A stretch of 64,000 bases of DNA from Sclerotinia nivalis (GCA_029531795.1 JAPEIS010000001.1:5518001-5582000); one strand, 5' to 3'. Counted from the stretch's first letter, positions 34,271 through 47,662 are shown. The notes: generated by a model from the letters alone, not told the origin. Numbers and translations are program-made.

Positions 34271-34991
34271 TTCATATCTAGATCCTGCCCTCGCTCAACA
34301 TGATCTCAGAATATTCACTCAAGGGCTGGCGCACAATACGAGCTATGATACCCCGCTAGCGCCATATCCTGCCTCAGATAGTAGTGATGGTTCGATGGAT
34401 TTGTGTGGAGGAGTGATGAATTGGGTTAATGGACGGAGTGCCAGTGAGTTCCTTTTGCTTGTCTCTTCGATATTGTGGGCGGATCAACAGGCCTGCAAGA
34501 GATGAAAAAAAAGAGTTTGTGTTCTAGAACGAAGTGTTCGGACAAGATAATGGCATTCATCGGCTCCCAATCTTCCCCGCAGATCATTGTAACCCGTAAA
34601 TTTCCAGATACTAACTCCCTTAGCTATGCCCACGGATCCATATCTTTATAATCAAACCTCTCCGTCGGCACCTCCGTATGCTCTAGCACTTACATCACCC
34701 ACACAATCGCTTTCCCCACGGGAACCGAATGCCAAACGCGATGCATCGACTGCAGCCTCGGCACGATTTCGCCAGAAAAAGAAACAGAGAGAAAAGATTC
34801 TGGAATTAAATGTTAAGCAGCAACAGGAGAGAATTGGGATGATGGAATGTCGAATAAAGGAATTGGAAGGCGAAAACGGATTTTTGAAGGAATTAGTAAT
34901 GGGCAGAATTAAGTGGAAAGAGGAAAGAGGGAACGAGGAGAGTAATAGAGAGGAGGATGAGAAAGAAAAAGACAATGGGGAGACGGAGTAA
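34095..34991 (+). CDS. bZIP transcription factor, CYS3/MetR type
   Basis: Exons: 34095-34443 and 34624-34991, about 238 residues. The basic region KRDASTAASARFRQKKKQRE closely resembles the NTAASARFR signature of Neurospora CYS3 and Aspergillus MetR, the sulphur regulators. A leucine-zipper-like helix follows (KILELNVKQQQERIG, then CRIKELEGENGFLKELV), then an acidic Glu/Asn-rich tail. The N-terminal half is a probable activation region with 18 consecutive Gln codons (CAA) preceded by a further Gln-rich stretch. The 180-nt intron uses GTGAGT and a TTAG acceptor and keeps frame. The similarity supports DNA binding; the target genes are unknown. It lies about 3 kb from the PKS, so a role in that locus is possible but unproven. 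Confidence 0.8.
34215..34268 (+). repeat. (CAA)18 coding microsatellite
   Basis: Eighteen perfect CAA codons within the bZIP gene, encoding polyglutamine. Antisense open frames of Leu or Val runs in this region are artefacts of this repeat. Confidence 0.97.
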
Positions 34992-35551
34992 ATGGTGTAT
35001 ATAGCTACTCTACTGCGCATGAAGAAGAGCATAGAGAGTGAACGTTGCTTGAGGTTTTTACTTCATTGCGTGGAATCGTACAGCACTTGTCTAAGGATGA
35101 AGTACGTACCGCAGGACTTTGTGAGACTTTCGTTCCTGGAATAGTTAGCTTGATGAATTCTTCCTAGGCCTTCAATGCGAATTTAATGTTTTTGAGAGTA
35201 GCAGTGCAATATAATGAACCGCTTACATATACTCACTCACTTGAGACAAAAGATCAGACACTATGGTAAATTTGTTTAATTATAAAAAGTCACAACAGAT
35301 GCAGTCCATGGCCAATTCCATGACTGGACTCATCCACTTAGTACCTAACTGACCATGAAACTTCTTCGGGTCAAGGTTGATCCGAGCGTCGGCATTTCTC
35401 CGGCATCAATTTCAGCCTTACAGAAACAATTCGAATATTTATTTATAGGGACTTTCTGCGAAACCTAATATGCACAGAGTCAAGCCAAAAGCAATCGAAA
35501 ACGTGGAAGCTGTAGATACCACAATTTCACTCTCTCCACCGCAAATTCAAC
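34992..35551. other. Intergenic, no gene seen
   Basis: About 560 bases between two plus-strand genes; 3' UTR of the bZIP gene and promoter of the pICln-like gene. Confidence 0.5.
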
Positions 35552-36455
35552 ATGCCTCTGTCAACTATACACTCGGCGCCAGCTTTGGACTCATTCACAC
35601 TTTTAGTAGAACACCAAACACAAACACCAAGCACATTTTACGATGCCAGACCTGTATTACATTATCACGCTAAGGGTGCGCGCGCAGCTGCTTATGGAGA
35701 CTATATAAAAGAATTACCGTTCTTTGCAGACGGCCCGGCGCAAAGTACAGAAGCTGCCGCAGTGGAGATTGTCGATGCCTACATATCCACTGAGTAATTG
35801 TTCACCTCTCACCATTTCATTGCGCAAAAGCTGACTTTGGTTGTTGTCTAGGAACGTAACCATATTCAACAATGCCACTTCGGCTGGACTCGCCATTCCT
35901 TATACCTCCATATCTTTGCACGCCATTCAACGGCTGCCTGATCCCGCTGGTGCTTCAAAAGGTGAGGTGACTGGGTTGTTCATGCAATTAGAGACACCCC
36001 CTCCAGCAGGAGAAGATATACCATCGATCATTGAGTTGGTTCTTATTCCCGCTGAACCGGATTCTACAAAAACCGTATTCGAGGCTTTGTCCAACTGTTC
36101 AAATCTTGTACCAGACGAAGAGGATGAAGATATGGAAGGAGGAGGTGCCGAGATTCAATTTGAGGGTAACATTGGATATGAAGGTATCAGTGGACTACCT
36201 GGAGTACAACAAGGAGCTACAGATGGTGGATTACCGCCTCCATTTCCTGGTAGTGGCGGCTGGATTACTGCGGAAAATGTTTCGGAATATTTTGATGCGG
36301 AGGGTAATTGGATTGGGGGTGAAGAATCCAACGAAGTTGAAGTACTTGGTGACGGTGCTGGAAGAGTAAGGGGGCATGATGAGATTGACGGGGAGGCGGA
36401 GACAAATGGTCACAATGAGGGAGATGAGGCTAGTAAGCGCCCAAGGACCGATTGA
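35552..36455 (+). CDS. pICln/Lot5-like protein (Voldacs domain)
   Basis: Exons: 35552-35793 and 35852-36455, about 281 residues. The N-terminal PH-like fold region shows GARAAAYGDYIKELP, then AYISTENVTIFNN, AIPYTSISLHAIQR and TGLFMQLETPP, the layout of the pICln (chloride nucleotide-sensitive) family and yeast Lot5. In animals pICln is a chaperone of Sm proteins in the methylosome; the fungal role is less clear. An acidic block (DEEDEDMEGGG) follows the fold, as in pICln, and the C-terminus ends in a basic KRPRTD. The intron joint restores Glu-Asn-Val. An upstream ATG at 35470 is in another frame and belongs to the leader. Confidence 0.75.
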
Positions 36456-37190
36456 AAAAGCAAAAAGGCAACACGTTCGATTTGCGGAAGTCCATATCGA
36501 AAATCCGAGCTGATTGATTAAGCCGTCTCATGTCTCGGTCAATATCAAGTTTCCTTGACGGGACATTGAAGCCACAAGAAGAGCTACCCTGGATCTTTAT
36601 GCTGGAGCACTAACGCTTATGATACGAGAAAAATCTTTGCAAACAAATACCCACTTGACCACTTGAATGAACTCAAGTTATCAAGTATATTATAGCACGA
36701 CGAGGCTATACTGAATATAAAACAAAACAGCGCATACATGTGTATTTGTACCTCTTCTGTGTGGTGATCAGAAATAATATCCTGGCATCCCAATATTCTG
36801 CACGGTTGACGTTCAGTATAAATCATGCTTCATTCAGCGAGTCATCAGCTTTGAGTTGGGCTCTTTACAGCCAGGGTCGTTCCACTACCTCGCACTTGTT
36901 ATTTTGTTGTCTTTGAAATATTTTTGGGCTCGAACGGCCGAGTTTCGAATGACTTATGCTCTTTACTCGTTGCTCTTGCAAAACCTCGATGCAGCAAGGA
37001 CCGGCAATACAGTATTCTTTCCTGCTTAATATATTCAAATCTCTTCGCGGGTTCACTCCTCGGCTGCGATACACTCTTCTCTTCCGGAAATCGCGATGAT
37101 AGTCTTATTCGAGGATAATATTTGATACATTGTAACGTCGGTCTAAAATCTACCAGATATTGATACAAAAACACGAAAATACAAGTTAGT
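36456..37190. other. Convergent intergenic, no gene seen
   Basis: About 730 bases between the stop codons of two convergent genes. Minus-strand frames near 36865-37243 overlap the 3' end of the PKS and have no features. Probably 3' UTRs and terminators. Confidence 0.5.
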
Positions 37191-40100
37191 TTACATAGTC
37201 GCCCCATCGATTGCCCCACAAAACCATTGACTTTTATTTGCAACCATACCGCTTACCGCGCCCAAACTAGAATTGCCTATAATATCAAAGACAGAAATGT
37301 TGGAACGGAATTCCTTTTTAAGCCAACCCCTTAAACTGACCGCCAGAAGCGAATCAACTCCATAAACATGAATCGGTTTCGCTGTGTCAATACTATCCGC
37401 AGGAATACCCAGAGCACTCGATAGCTTCTTCAACAATCCTGCTTCTACAATTTCGACGGCCTCTGGCAAGCTCTTAGCTTTAGATAGGAGCTCTGCATAG
37501 TCCAATTGCTTATTCGCAGTAGCCGGGCCAGATGCGCTACTATCTTGCGATCCGCCGATTGTGAGTGCTCTCCACAATGATCTTTTTAAGATCGGGGGAA
37601 AGTCTTTACCTTTCGCTTTGGCATATCCAGGAGTGGCAATACCAACAACAGTTTGGCAATTCAGCTCGTTGATATCTCGAGCGGGGTTACAGTAGTAATC
37701 GAGTATTCCGCATAGACTGACTTGTGAGATCGGGATCAAGAAGCCGGCTGAGTCAAGCCCTTTCTCGACATCTTTATTTTCAGCCACTGTTCCCGCAGAT
37801 TCAATCCACCCAAGGTCTAAGGACACTGCCTTCTCACCCGCTGCGAGTCGAGCGTGCGCAAGCGCATCCATAAAAGTATTTCCTGCTGCATAGTTGGCTT
37901 GTCCTCCAGTACCTACGACTCCAGTTACCGAAGAGAGTAGGATGAAGAAGTCCATCCCTTTCGGTAACAGCGAATGAAGATTCCAGGAGCCCTGGACCCG
38001 AGGTTTTATTGATGTGCACCACTGATGGTAACTCATTTGTTCAAAAGCAGAGTCCTGAATACTGTCAGCCGCGAAAGCGTTTGGACAAACCAATCAGCCT
38101 ACCTGTAGGACCATGGATCCTTGAAAGCACCCTTTTATCGGTGGGAGTAGTTTCTTGTACGTCTGCAGTACCTCCAAAAGCTGCTCGGACGAATTCACAT
38201 CGCATTTCGGGCACTCGACACGAACTCCTTGACTTTGCAAATCTTTAATCAGTTCTTGAGCTGGCCCAATTCGAGGACCAGAGCGGGAGAGTAGAAGTAA
38301 ATTCTTAGCTCCCCTACTAGCCAGCCAGCGAGCAAGGCTTCTTGCAAGACCTCCGAAACCTCCAGCTATCATATAGGTTGCATTCCCATCAAATTGATAA
38401 TCTGGATTTGTAGCGAGTAAAGACTGGCTTGGGGTTAGTGTGACGGAGAATATCCCGGTTTTCAAAACATACCTCCACATAATCATCTTGGGAGACCGTA
38501 ATCACAGTCTGTCCCACTTGCTTCTCACCATTCAAGTCTCGGAGTTCATCCACAATCTCCGAAACTGGACGTACCTTTAAGGGAGATGCTGGTCGCACAA
38601 TGTCTCCTCTGACCAGCAAAGATATTGCTTCGAGTGACCTACGAATCTGCTCGGGACGAGACCTTGCCATAAGAGCCATATCTTGAATATGAACGGATAG
38701 TTTTCTATCTGCGGCTACTTTTGAAATCCGAAGCTCATGTTGCATCTGAATGAAGTGACCGAATGGTTTGGCGCATTCTGCCGAGGCAAGCTGTCCACTA
38801 TCAGGCAAAGAGTTCAATACCACATCAACTCCAGATCCGGTTATCTTAAGAATATGATCGGCAAAGCTGGTGTCTCGAGAGTCGAAAATACAATGTTCAG
38901 GTACATTGTAAGCTTTCAATAACAGCAGCTTCTTTTCAATAGTGTCAACGGTCACAAAAGCAACGGCTCCGATGTACTGGGCTATCTGCAGAGCCGCAAG
39001 CCCAATCGCGTCAGCTGCAGAATGTATCAAGACTGTTTGATTTCTGCGCAATCCAGCCGATTCAATCATTGCGTTATATGCAACCGAGAAAGGGAACGAT
39101 ATTCCAGCGGCATCTGCAAAAGATTGCCCAACTGGAAGTCTCGAGAACAGTCTGCTGTCGCCCCTTTTGAATGTACTGATATCCCCAGAGCCAATGCCGT
39201 ACACTCCTTCACCGATTTGGAGGTCAGCTTCCTCTCCAGAAATCGTCACAACACCGGCATAACCTGCCATGAAGCTACTAGAGCCCATCTTCACTGCTCT
39301 TTGACAATGATATGGATCCAGTGCAATTGCTTTTACCTGGATCTCTACTTCTTTACGTCCGATTTGTGTTTCCTTTTCATCTTCAATGAAAATTGAGGAT
39401 TGCAATGCGGTGCTCATATCAAGTCGAAGTGGCGGGGACTTTCCTATGGTTTGCGACACTGTATGCTGCTGTTCCGAGGCTTTTTGGATATGGGTATTTA
39501 AATATTCAGCTGCGATGGCTCTGTTTATAACTATTTGATTGTCGTTTTCGCGATACTCCAAATCCAAATCACCGACCTCTGTTGATACAACCTTCTCAAA
39601 TACTCGGAAAATGTTCCTTGTGACGGTTTCTGGATTGGTGTTGTTTTGAAGTGCGAGGGTGACGAATTTTTGGTCGCTATACTCAGTTCTGAGAACACGA
39701 ACAAGGCCGTCAATCATGTTGAATTTCGCTTCTGAGTCACTCTGGTAATCTTTCTTTGCCCACAGTATGCCATTGCAAGTCGTAAGTAAGGAACGCACGC
39801 CATAAAAGTTTGATTCATCGAGGGATCCTATCAAAGACGACTCCAGCTCAGCCAAACAAATGCAAAATTTGTTGGTTAAATCATGATTTGACAACTCGGA
39901 TAGTTGGAAAACTCCTGTCGTTCTATAACCACAAGAGCCAAGCTTGTTCATCAACTCTTTGGCAATAGCTGTATTGGCCTGTCCGTCTTCTACAACAATA
40001 ACAGTCTCCGGCAGCATTGAGGTAGTAGTGTTCTCAATGGCTGTAGAAACGATAACACTGCATACCTGACTTTGAGGCCCATCGCAGTCATTGACGACTA

Positions 40101-43100
40101 CATCTGTTCCGGAAAACCCGTTGCGACGTAGGACATTGTTCCACTCATCACTAGAAATGCAAGGGCCAGAAGGGCGGTACTCATCTGTGCTAAGCCACCA
40201 TCCTGGCAAGGTGCCAAAAACGAACTGAGGCGCCCAAGAGTTCCCAGTGATCTCGATCAGTACAAGTTTTCCATTTTTCTTGAGCAACTTGCGTACGTTG
40301 CGAACCGTAATATCAAGTTTCTCAGTGGCATGAAGCACATTAGCAGCAACGACAAGATCATATCTTCCGACCTCACATCCTTGTTCTTCTGGGTCGATTG
40401 AAGCATCCAAGAGCAAAAATTGAAACCGAGGTTCTTCATTTTCGAACTTCTGCCTGGCAGCTTCAAAAAATGATGGGGAAATGTCTGTGAAATCATACTC
40501 CGAGATGGCACTTGTAGTATGATTGTCTGCTCCTCTGATGACGGCAGATCTCAGAATATGATCAGTGGTGGATCCCGTGCCTGCGCCAATTTCGAGAACT
40601 TTCAGCCCAGGACGTTTGTAAGCTATTAATTCGACTACACGAGCTAGCGCTGTCTCGACTCTGATGTTGACCTCTTGATAATATTTTGATGCTAGATCGG
40701 TCTGGAAGAGGATCTCTAGGGGATCAATATTGCCGTTGAGGATATTGACGATGTTCCTCCCAACCTCCACGAACATTCTCCCTTCGGCATTCGCATTCTC
40801 CACACTGTTCATGATCAGCTCGATTGCTTCAAGCTCAGCGGGGCCTGTAGGACTTTGTAGGTCACATAGCTGGTCCGCTGGAAGCCCTAAGCCCGCAGTA
40901 TATTCGTTCATCCATTGCATGTACCTTTGATAATGTGGTCGTGAGCCGTCCAATCTTGTGGAATTCACCTTTGCTTGAACTTCAAGACTGAAATGGGTCA
41001 GCAATAGAGACATGTCTTCATAGAACTGCGAGAGATCCTTTATCGGAACACCTTGTCGGCAATATTCTCTGGCCATGGCTTGGTCCAACAAATCGATGTC
41101 AGGCTTCCAATCAATGTTGTAGCAGAGCTTCTGCTTCTGAGTAATCTCGTTTTTGTTGTTCCCAGAGTCCACAAATGTGGTTTCCAATCCGGAAATAGCT
41201 ACCAAACCTTCTTCACTATCACGATCGACAGCGTACGCCGTGGAAATATTGCCTCGGGATATAGCCTCATCGACTCTACCATACACGCGAATGGTATCGG
41301 TATTTGGATAGCTAATACCACTGCCTGCAATCCAAACCGACGCCACGCGGGTAGGAACAGCTGTTGGCAACTTATCTTTATTTCCTTGGGCGAGAGAAAC
41401 TAGTATGGTTTGAAGCATAGCATCCAATGTAATCGGATGGATAATGTGATCTTGCGGATGATTTGAATCTTCGACAGCGGTCCACCGAAATGCTTCGACG
41501 TCTGCACAAGCTTCTGCATTTGGTCCTATGGAGATTTTGTCCAAGGATTGGAAAGTAGGACCAAATGTCAACCCCATGTCCTCAAATTTCTTGTACATTT
41601 GATCCGATTCTATGGTTCGGTCGCACCTCGTGACGCCCGCTTTAACAGTGTCTCTGATCACACTGGCTTTGGAACTCGAAGTCGGATTTATGATTTGCTC
41701 TGACGACTCATATTGAACCTGTATCATTCCATGGCAGTTTTCCTCCCATCGTCCATTTTGTAGTGTGGACAACGAGAACTCCGCAAACAGGGACGTCTTG
41801 TCAAATTTGTCCTCCAATGGAACGATATGGAAAACTGACTCAGCCCCGTGATCATCAGATGTAACGCGTAAGGGAGCTAGGAAGGAGGCATCCTTAATCA
41901 GGTAGCCTTTCACACTCTTACCGGGACTGGCAATTTGTTTAGCAGCTTCAATTGCCATCACAAGCATACCAGCAGCCGGGTATATTGTTGATTCATTTAC
42001 TACGTGGTCTTGAACCCATGGCGTCTCTGATATCCTGGTTATTTTTCTCCATTTCATGCCTTGAGCGTTTGAATCCACAATTTCCGTTCCCAAAAGATCT
42101 AAACGAGGTTGTTTGAGAAGTCGATAATTCTTTCCCAGATCACTCTCGTGCCAATGCCGAGTAGAATGGTCGAAGGGATATGAGGGTAAATCTACCAAAA
42201 CTTTTGGTTGACTCTGTTGATCGGCCATGTTGACCTTCATGATATCGACGGGGTATCCGAGACAGCTCAAAGATCCAACAGCATTTAGTAAGGTATTGAT
42301 ACCATTTGACTTGCGCTTCAACACCGAGCCATAACTCACTTGTTTTCCATTGGCCATTGTAGCAAGTGTGTCCTTGATCGGACCTTGAAGAGCGGAATGC
42401 GGGCCTATTTCGAGGAGATCGAAAAGTTGATGCTTTGTGTGTTGCCCAAAATGGATATCATTTTTGAAAGCGCTGGAATATGAAGCTGCCTTAATTAAGG
42501 CTTCTGAAAATCTGACTGGAGACACCATATTTCGCACCCAGTATGATGCTTTCTTGAGCTCGTCGGATTGCACTTCACATCCTGCAACAGAAGATATCAT
42601 GGTGGACCGCAGAGAGTTTTCGTTAGACTCCAGACCATCTATCATTGACAAGTATGTTTCGGAAATCTGATTCATATGGCTAGAGTGATAAGCGACGGGG
42701 ACTTTAAGTTTCCGGTTGAACACTCCTTCTGCGTCTAATTTCTGCTTGAGTTTGTTTATGCCCGCCTCATCACCAGAAATTGTGACGCCTTTAGGACTAT
42801 TGATGCATGCCACCACAATTTGTACCGAGGGAGAGTCTCTTAGCAGTGACTCTATGTAAGCCATAGCCTGAGTCTCTGATAATCCTGTGGCAAGCATAGC
42901 GCCGTGTCGAGATTTGTCATACGCAAGACCTTCTGCCAGCTTGCCTCGAAAGTATGCCACTTTACAAGCTGACAGCATAGAAAGTGCCCCCGATGCATAA
43001 GCAGCGGCGATTTCTCCAGAAGAGTGACCAATAACAGTTGCTGGGAATATTCCAAAACTGTGGAGGAGATCCACTATGGCAACCTGAATCGCTGTGCATA

Positions 43101-45405
43101 TCGTTTGGCTCAGTTCTGGATTATTAATCTTCGAGACTGCCTCATCTTTCAGCAACTCCTCTAAAAGTGACCACTTGCATCCGATATTGCTAAGATGACT
43201 TTCAGACATCTTGAGCGAGTCATAGAAAACGGGATATGCCATCAATTCATGACCCATCTTTGCATATTGCGCGCCTTGACCTGTGAACACGAAGCCGAGG
43301 CCCTGCTCTTTTCTGCAACGGACTGGTTTTGACATTGTATCTTTGAGGTTTCGAAGGGTCAAAACTGAGCTTGAAACCGAGAATGATTTCCAATTCAATG
43401 AACTTCTTCGAACTGCCAGTGTATACGCAAGGTCAGCCATATAGGACGAGTTCTTTGACATTTCGTCCTTAATATCGGAGAAATGCTCTGCAAAGTCTCT
43501 CGACATTCTATCCATTCCCTTCTCATCTGAAGTAGACCAGATGAGCAATTTTGGAGTGGCAGCGTTAGATGCTGGTTGAATGATAATTTGGCTGCTTCTA
43601 GATTCCCATTTCACTGAACCTTCCGGACTTGATTCTAGAATAGAAGCAATATCGTCCCATTGGCCAATGTGTGGAGACAGCATCCCGGGCGAGGTGAGCG
43701 AGATTGCACTACCGATCCTGGGTCGAAAACTTGCCGTCTGGTGGTGTCCAGAAATACCACGCATATTCATGAAGTTATATGAATCATCGAGAATGACGTG
43801 AGCATTAGAACCGCCAAACCCAAAGGAATTGACAGAAGCTCTTCGCAGACCATCTACAGGCCATGGTATGCATTCTTGTGGAAACTAATTTGTGATCAGA
43901 TAATTGTTTAAGAGAACGATGTGACTTGACTCACTGCTAAATTCAACTTTTTGGCATCGATTCTGGGGTTGAGCTTCTCAAAATTGGTATTTGGAGGTAT
44001 TACACCTTTTTCCAAAGCCAAGATGGTTTTGATGAGGCCAGCAATTCCACTAGCTCCTTCCAAGTGACCAATGTTCGACTTCAATGCACCACTGGGAAGA
44101 GTTAGTTTCCAGGAAGCAAGCTAGGATACCAGTTGAACTTACACATATATAGGGTTGGTAGATGATCTACCCTCTCCTAAAACTCGGCCAATTGCTGAAG
44201 CCTCAATAGGGTCTCCCACTGCAGTCCCAGTTCCATGAGCTTCGAAAAAAGCAGTGCTATGAAAGTCCAGACCAGCTGTTTCATAAGTATCCCTAATCAA
44301 AGCCTCTTGTGCATCCTGACATGGCGTTGTGAGGCTGGATGTTCTCCCATCCTGGTTAGTCCCAGTGGCACGAATAACGGCACGAATAGTATCGCCATGT
44401 GCTATGGCATCTGACAATCGTTTGACAATAACAACGCCACATCCCTCGCCTCTCCCGTAGCCATTTGCTCGGGAGTCGAAACTGTAACTCTTGCTGTCAG
44501 GTGACACAAGATTCAAATTTGACAGAAGAAGTAATTGTTCTACGGAGGAAATGATATTTGATCCACCCACGATAGCCATCGATGACTCTTTACTCCGCAG
44601 ACTTTGGCATGCAAGATGTAAAGCTACTAGACTGCTGGAGCAAGCTGTGTCGATATGCATACTTGGACCTCTCAAGTTGTATGCCCAGCTAATCCGATTT
44701 GCGAGAATTGAAAATGTATTTCCAGACGCTGCGTGCTTAGATAATCTTTCTGGGTCCTTCAAGGACATTATTCGGAAGTCATCGCAGAATGATGCACTAA
44801 ATACTGCTGTTTTAGATCCATTGATGGATTCCAGCGGTATTCCGGCTGAAGAAAGAATTAGCTTCGTAAGTCTGGTGCATAGATGATATCTGAACAAAAT
44901 GTGGCTATCAAAAAATGTACATACCATTCTCGAGGGCGCCATATGAGACCTCCAGCATCAATCGTTGTTGTGGGTCCATGGAAGCGGCTTCTGCTGGTGA
45001 TATCGAGAAAAATGGTGCATCAAATGCAGCTAGGTCCTGCTTAAGAAAATGTGCTCCCCGGTGAATAATCTTGTGAATTGTTAGCAGTAGCTTCCTTTCT
45101 CATTGGAATAAGCTCACTGTGTCGACTCTAGCTTTATCTGGATGATAGAATGCATCTATATTCATTCTATCTTTTGGTATCTCTGTCATTGTGTTTCTTT
45201 TCTCCGCCATCATCTTCCAGAACGCCTTAGGTGAAGTAGCATCTTCAGGGAATTTAAAAGACAGACCAACTATAGCTAATGGCTCCCTCACATCAGATTC
45301 AGATTGAAATGGGAGGTCATCAGAAAAGATAGGCGGGGTAGGTATGGAATTGAAGTTATTGATACTCTCATCGGGAATTGGAAAAGTCTCTTGAAAGTTC
45401 GACAT
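37191..45405 (-). CDS. Highly reducing type I polyketide synthase (KS-AT-DH-MT-ER-KR-ACP)
   Basis: Exons: 45405-45118, 45069-44925, 44845-44143, 44091-43935, 43884-38473, 38423-38103 and 38054-37191, about 2629 residues. Domains in order: KS with active Cys (DTACSSS, near residue 213), His motifs EAHGTGT and [13 protein letters not shown] with GHSSGE (Ser near 719); DH with His (PWVQDHV, near 1058) and Asp ([10 protein letters not shown]); C-methyltransferase with [15 protein letters not shown] (near 1530); ER with [10 protein letters not shown] and [15 protein letters not shown] (near 2050); KR with [20 protein letters not shown] and catalytic Tyr in [13 protein letters not shown] with the phosphopantetheine Ser in [11 protein letters not shown] (near 2578). 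There is no thioesterase, reductase or condensation domain, so release must be in trans. All six introns restore family sequence. The product is unknown; domain content predicts a methylated, largely reduced chain. Confidence 0.95.
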
Positions 45406-46228
45406 GTTGAATATTGTTTTTAATTTGTCTTAGTAATACAGTTGAAATCTACAAACGAGTATATAGAAAAGAGTGTATCATGTGCAATAGCGAAATATAA
45501 AAGAATAGAGAAGCTTTGCTTGACTTTTATCAACAGATGTCTCAGGGGAAACGAGACAGCTGGGCGAACATCACCGGTGGGCGGAAATATTACATGGGTG
45601 TGAAGTCACTGTGCGTGGGGTTCGTGACCGGAAAAGGCACGGAAACACACTGCAACTTACACTGTAAGCATGGCTCAATTTTCCTCCTTTAGTAACAAAG
45701 ATGGCCTTATAGAATCTTCACAATAATAAGTCTTGACTAAATTTGGATTACTTTGATATCGGACGAAATTCCTGATAAGGTAGTAAAATAATCATCCGAT
45801 TAAACCGCACATGACATACATATGTCAGAAATGGGACGCCACGGATTGAGGTTAGCTTCAGCCTGAAGAAGTTACACAGCCAAGTCACCAATGGTACAAG
45901 AACGGCTCAGATTTGTAATGCGTTTTATGTCAATTTACCTATGGGGGCTGAAGTTACGGGAGGTTGCACTGCATATATACCGTGCCCCACATTAGCACAT
46001 TCACCCGCTCCACGCCATATAGGTACATACATGATATGTATGGTTATACATAATCGGCACTGCCTAATTTCACTCTCTCTTAAACACGAGGCCCAGCATT
46101 TTTTACGTTTATCTTTCTGACGCCCCGCATCTTACCTGTCGAAGTTCAATTCAACCTAGAAAGTCTTGAAGGATTCAACAACCTCAACCTTATCACTTAA
46201 GTTTATCTTCCAACCATTACCTATCATC
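45406..46228. promoter_or_regulatory. Divergent promoter region between PKS and alpha/beta hydrolase
   Basis: About 820 bases between divergent start codons of the PKS and the hydrolase, so both promoters lie here and co-regulation is plausible. The PKS leader is AT-rich with pyrimidine tracts. No clear palindromic site was found. Confidence 0.5.
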
Positions 46229-47265
46229 ATGAACCCTACAGTGGTAATTGCTCCTGGCGCATGGCCATTAGTTGAATTCTTTGAACCCCTCATGCAAGCC
46301 TTGGAGTCTCGTCACTATCCTGCCGTTTGCAAGATTCCATCCTCCTATCCGACAGAAACCGAGACGTTACAACCAATGAACCCCGACTGCAAGCATCTAC
46401 GTGAAGAAGTCCTAAAACCCCTCGTGAATGAAGGAAAAGATGTTGTTGTTCTCATGCACTCGTATGGTGGTGTCTAGTAAGCTTGATCGGTTCATTAACC
46501 CCTTTGTCATTAATACCTGATTTTGTTCCTCAATCTCAAGCTCCAATTATCTATTTCCTCACATATACTCCTCTTCGCGCCAACTCGTCACTTCGCTCAA
46601 TCTACTCCGAAATATTTCCTTGGTAGATAATGCTGACTACTTGACCTTGCAGTGGTGGCTCGGCAGTTGAAGGTCTGAGTAAGACGGAAAGAGCTGCCAG
46701 TGGTGAAGCCGGTGGCATTATCGCCCTTATTTTCTGCGCCGCTTTTACAGCTCCTAAGGGAATGACTGCAATGCAGGTCATGGGTATCGATCCTGAGAAT
46801 CTACCTGATTGGATTCATCATGATGTTAGTTCCAAGTCACTTCTTATTATTCCTTCTCGTACCACCCAATATCTCTTATAGACGTGTACTAACAGCTCTA
46901 CTCTAAAACAGAAAGAAACCGGCCTAGTCAACCTAACCAAAGCCCGAGAAATGCTGTTCCACGATCTCCCAGACAATGAAGCCGAGAGATTAGCCAACGC
47001 TCTCCCAAAACAGCCCTACAATTCCTTCGCGACACCAGTGTTGTACGATCCATACAGTGATCCATCATACAAGGGAAGATTAGGATACATTTTCACGGAG
47101 GCAGACCGCATTCTTCCATTGGCTGCACAGGAAATATATGCTAAGCAGGCTGGTGCAACGGAGACTTTTGTCTTGAAGGGGTCGAGCCATTCTCCTCATT
47201 TGGAGAGGCCGGATGAGTTGGCTGATGCTACTATTGAGATAGTTGAGAAAATTAGGCAAGCATAG
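46229..47265 (+). CDS. Small alpha/beta hydrolase beside the PKS
   Basis: Exons: 46229-46476, 46653-46824 and 46912-47265, about 257 residues. The alpha/beta-hydrolase fold is shown by VVIAPGAWPL (oxyanion region), MHSYGGVYGG with the nucleophile Ser, FTEADRILPL with a probable catalytic Asp, and GSSHSPHLERPDE with the catalytic His. The first intron joint rebuilds Tyr in GGVYGGSA and its donor is GTAAGC; the second has a TACTAAC branch site. No signal peptide is seen, so it should act in the cytosol. It is transcribed divergently from the PKS. Since the PKS lacks a release domain, this enzyme is a candidate for product offloading or hydrolysis, by analogy with trans-acting thioesterases of other fungal PKS loci. 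This role is inferred. Confidence 0.85.
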
Positions 47266-47662
47266 CAGAGACTTCCATGGTGGGCAGTATCTGAGGATTC
47301 GTCGTGACTTTAGTGGATTTTGTTACTTAGGGTTGATCACTACGCTGCTTTGTGTAGTGCTAGTCCAGAATTTGATATTGCTCGTTTTCTGCATTTCGAA
47401 GTTACCACCATCAGATGTGATTGCAGTAATATTGGATGAAGGTTCCTGGCTCCAGTAAAAAGCCACATATTCTGAGGCCGAGCCTTTTTTTTTCGCGATT
47501 GCTAGATTCACAGACACAAACTTAACTTTCACAAGTAGAATTTTCCATGTGAAAGATGTCGAATATTCAGATAAGCTCTTTGCGCAAAGCAAGCGAGTAG
47601 ATAGTTACGTATGCGAACGAAAGCTGTGGAGAGTAAAATACAATAGTATGAAAAATTATACA
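47266..47662. other. Convergent intergenic, no gene seen
   Basis: About 400 bases between convergent genes. An 89-residue minus-strand frame at 47323-47592 has no features. Confidence 0.5.

Noticed and set aside
34080..34275. Minus-strand frames of poly-Leu and poly-Val
   Set aside because: They are the antisense translation of the CAA repeat in the bZIP gene.
39022..39396. Plus-strand frame of 124 residues inside the PKS
   Set aside because: Antisense shadow of the ER domain coding sequence.
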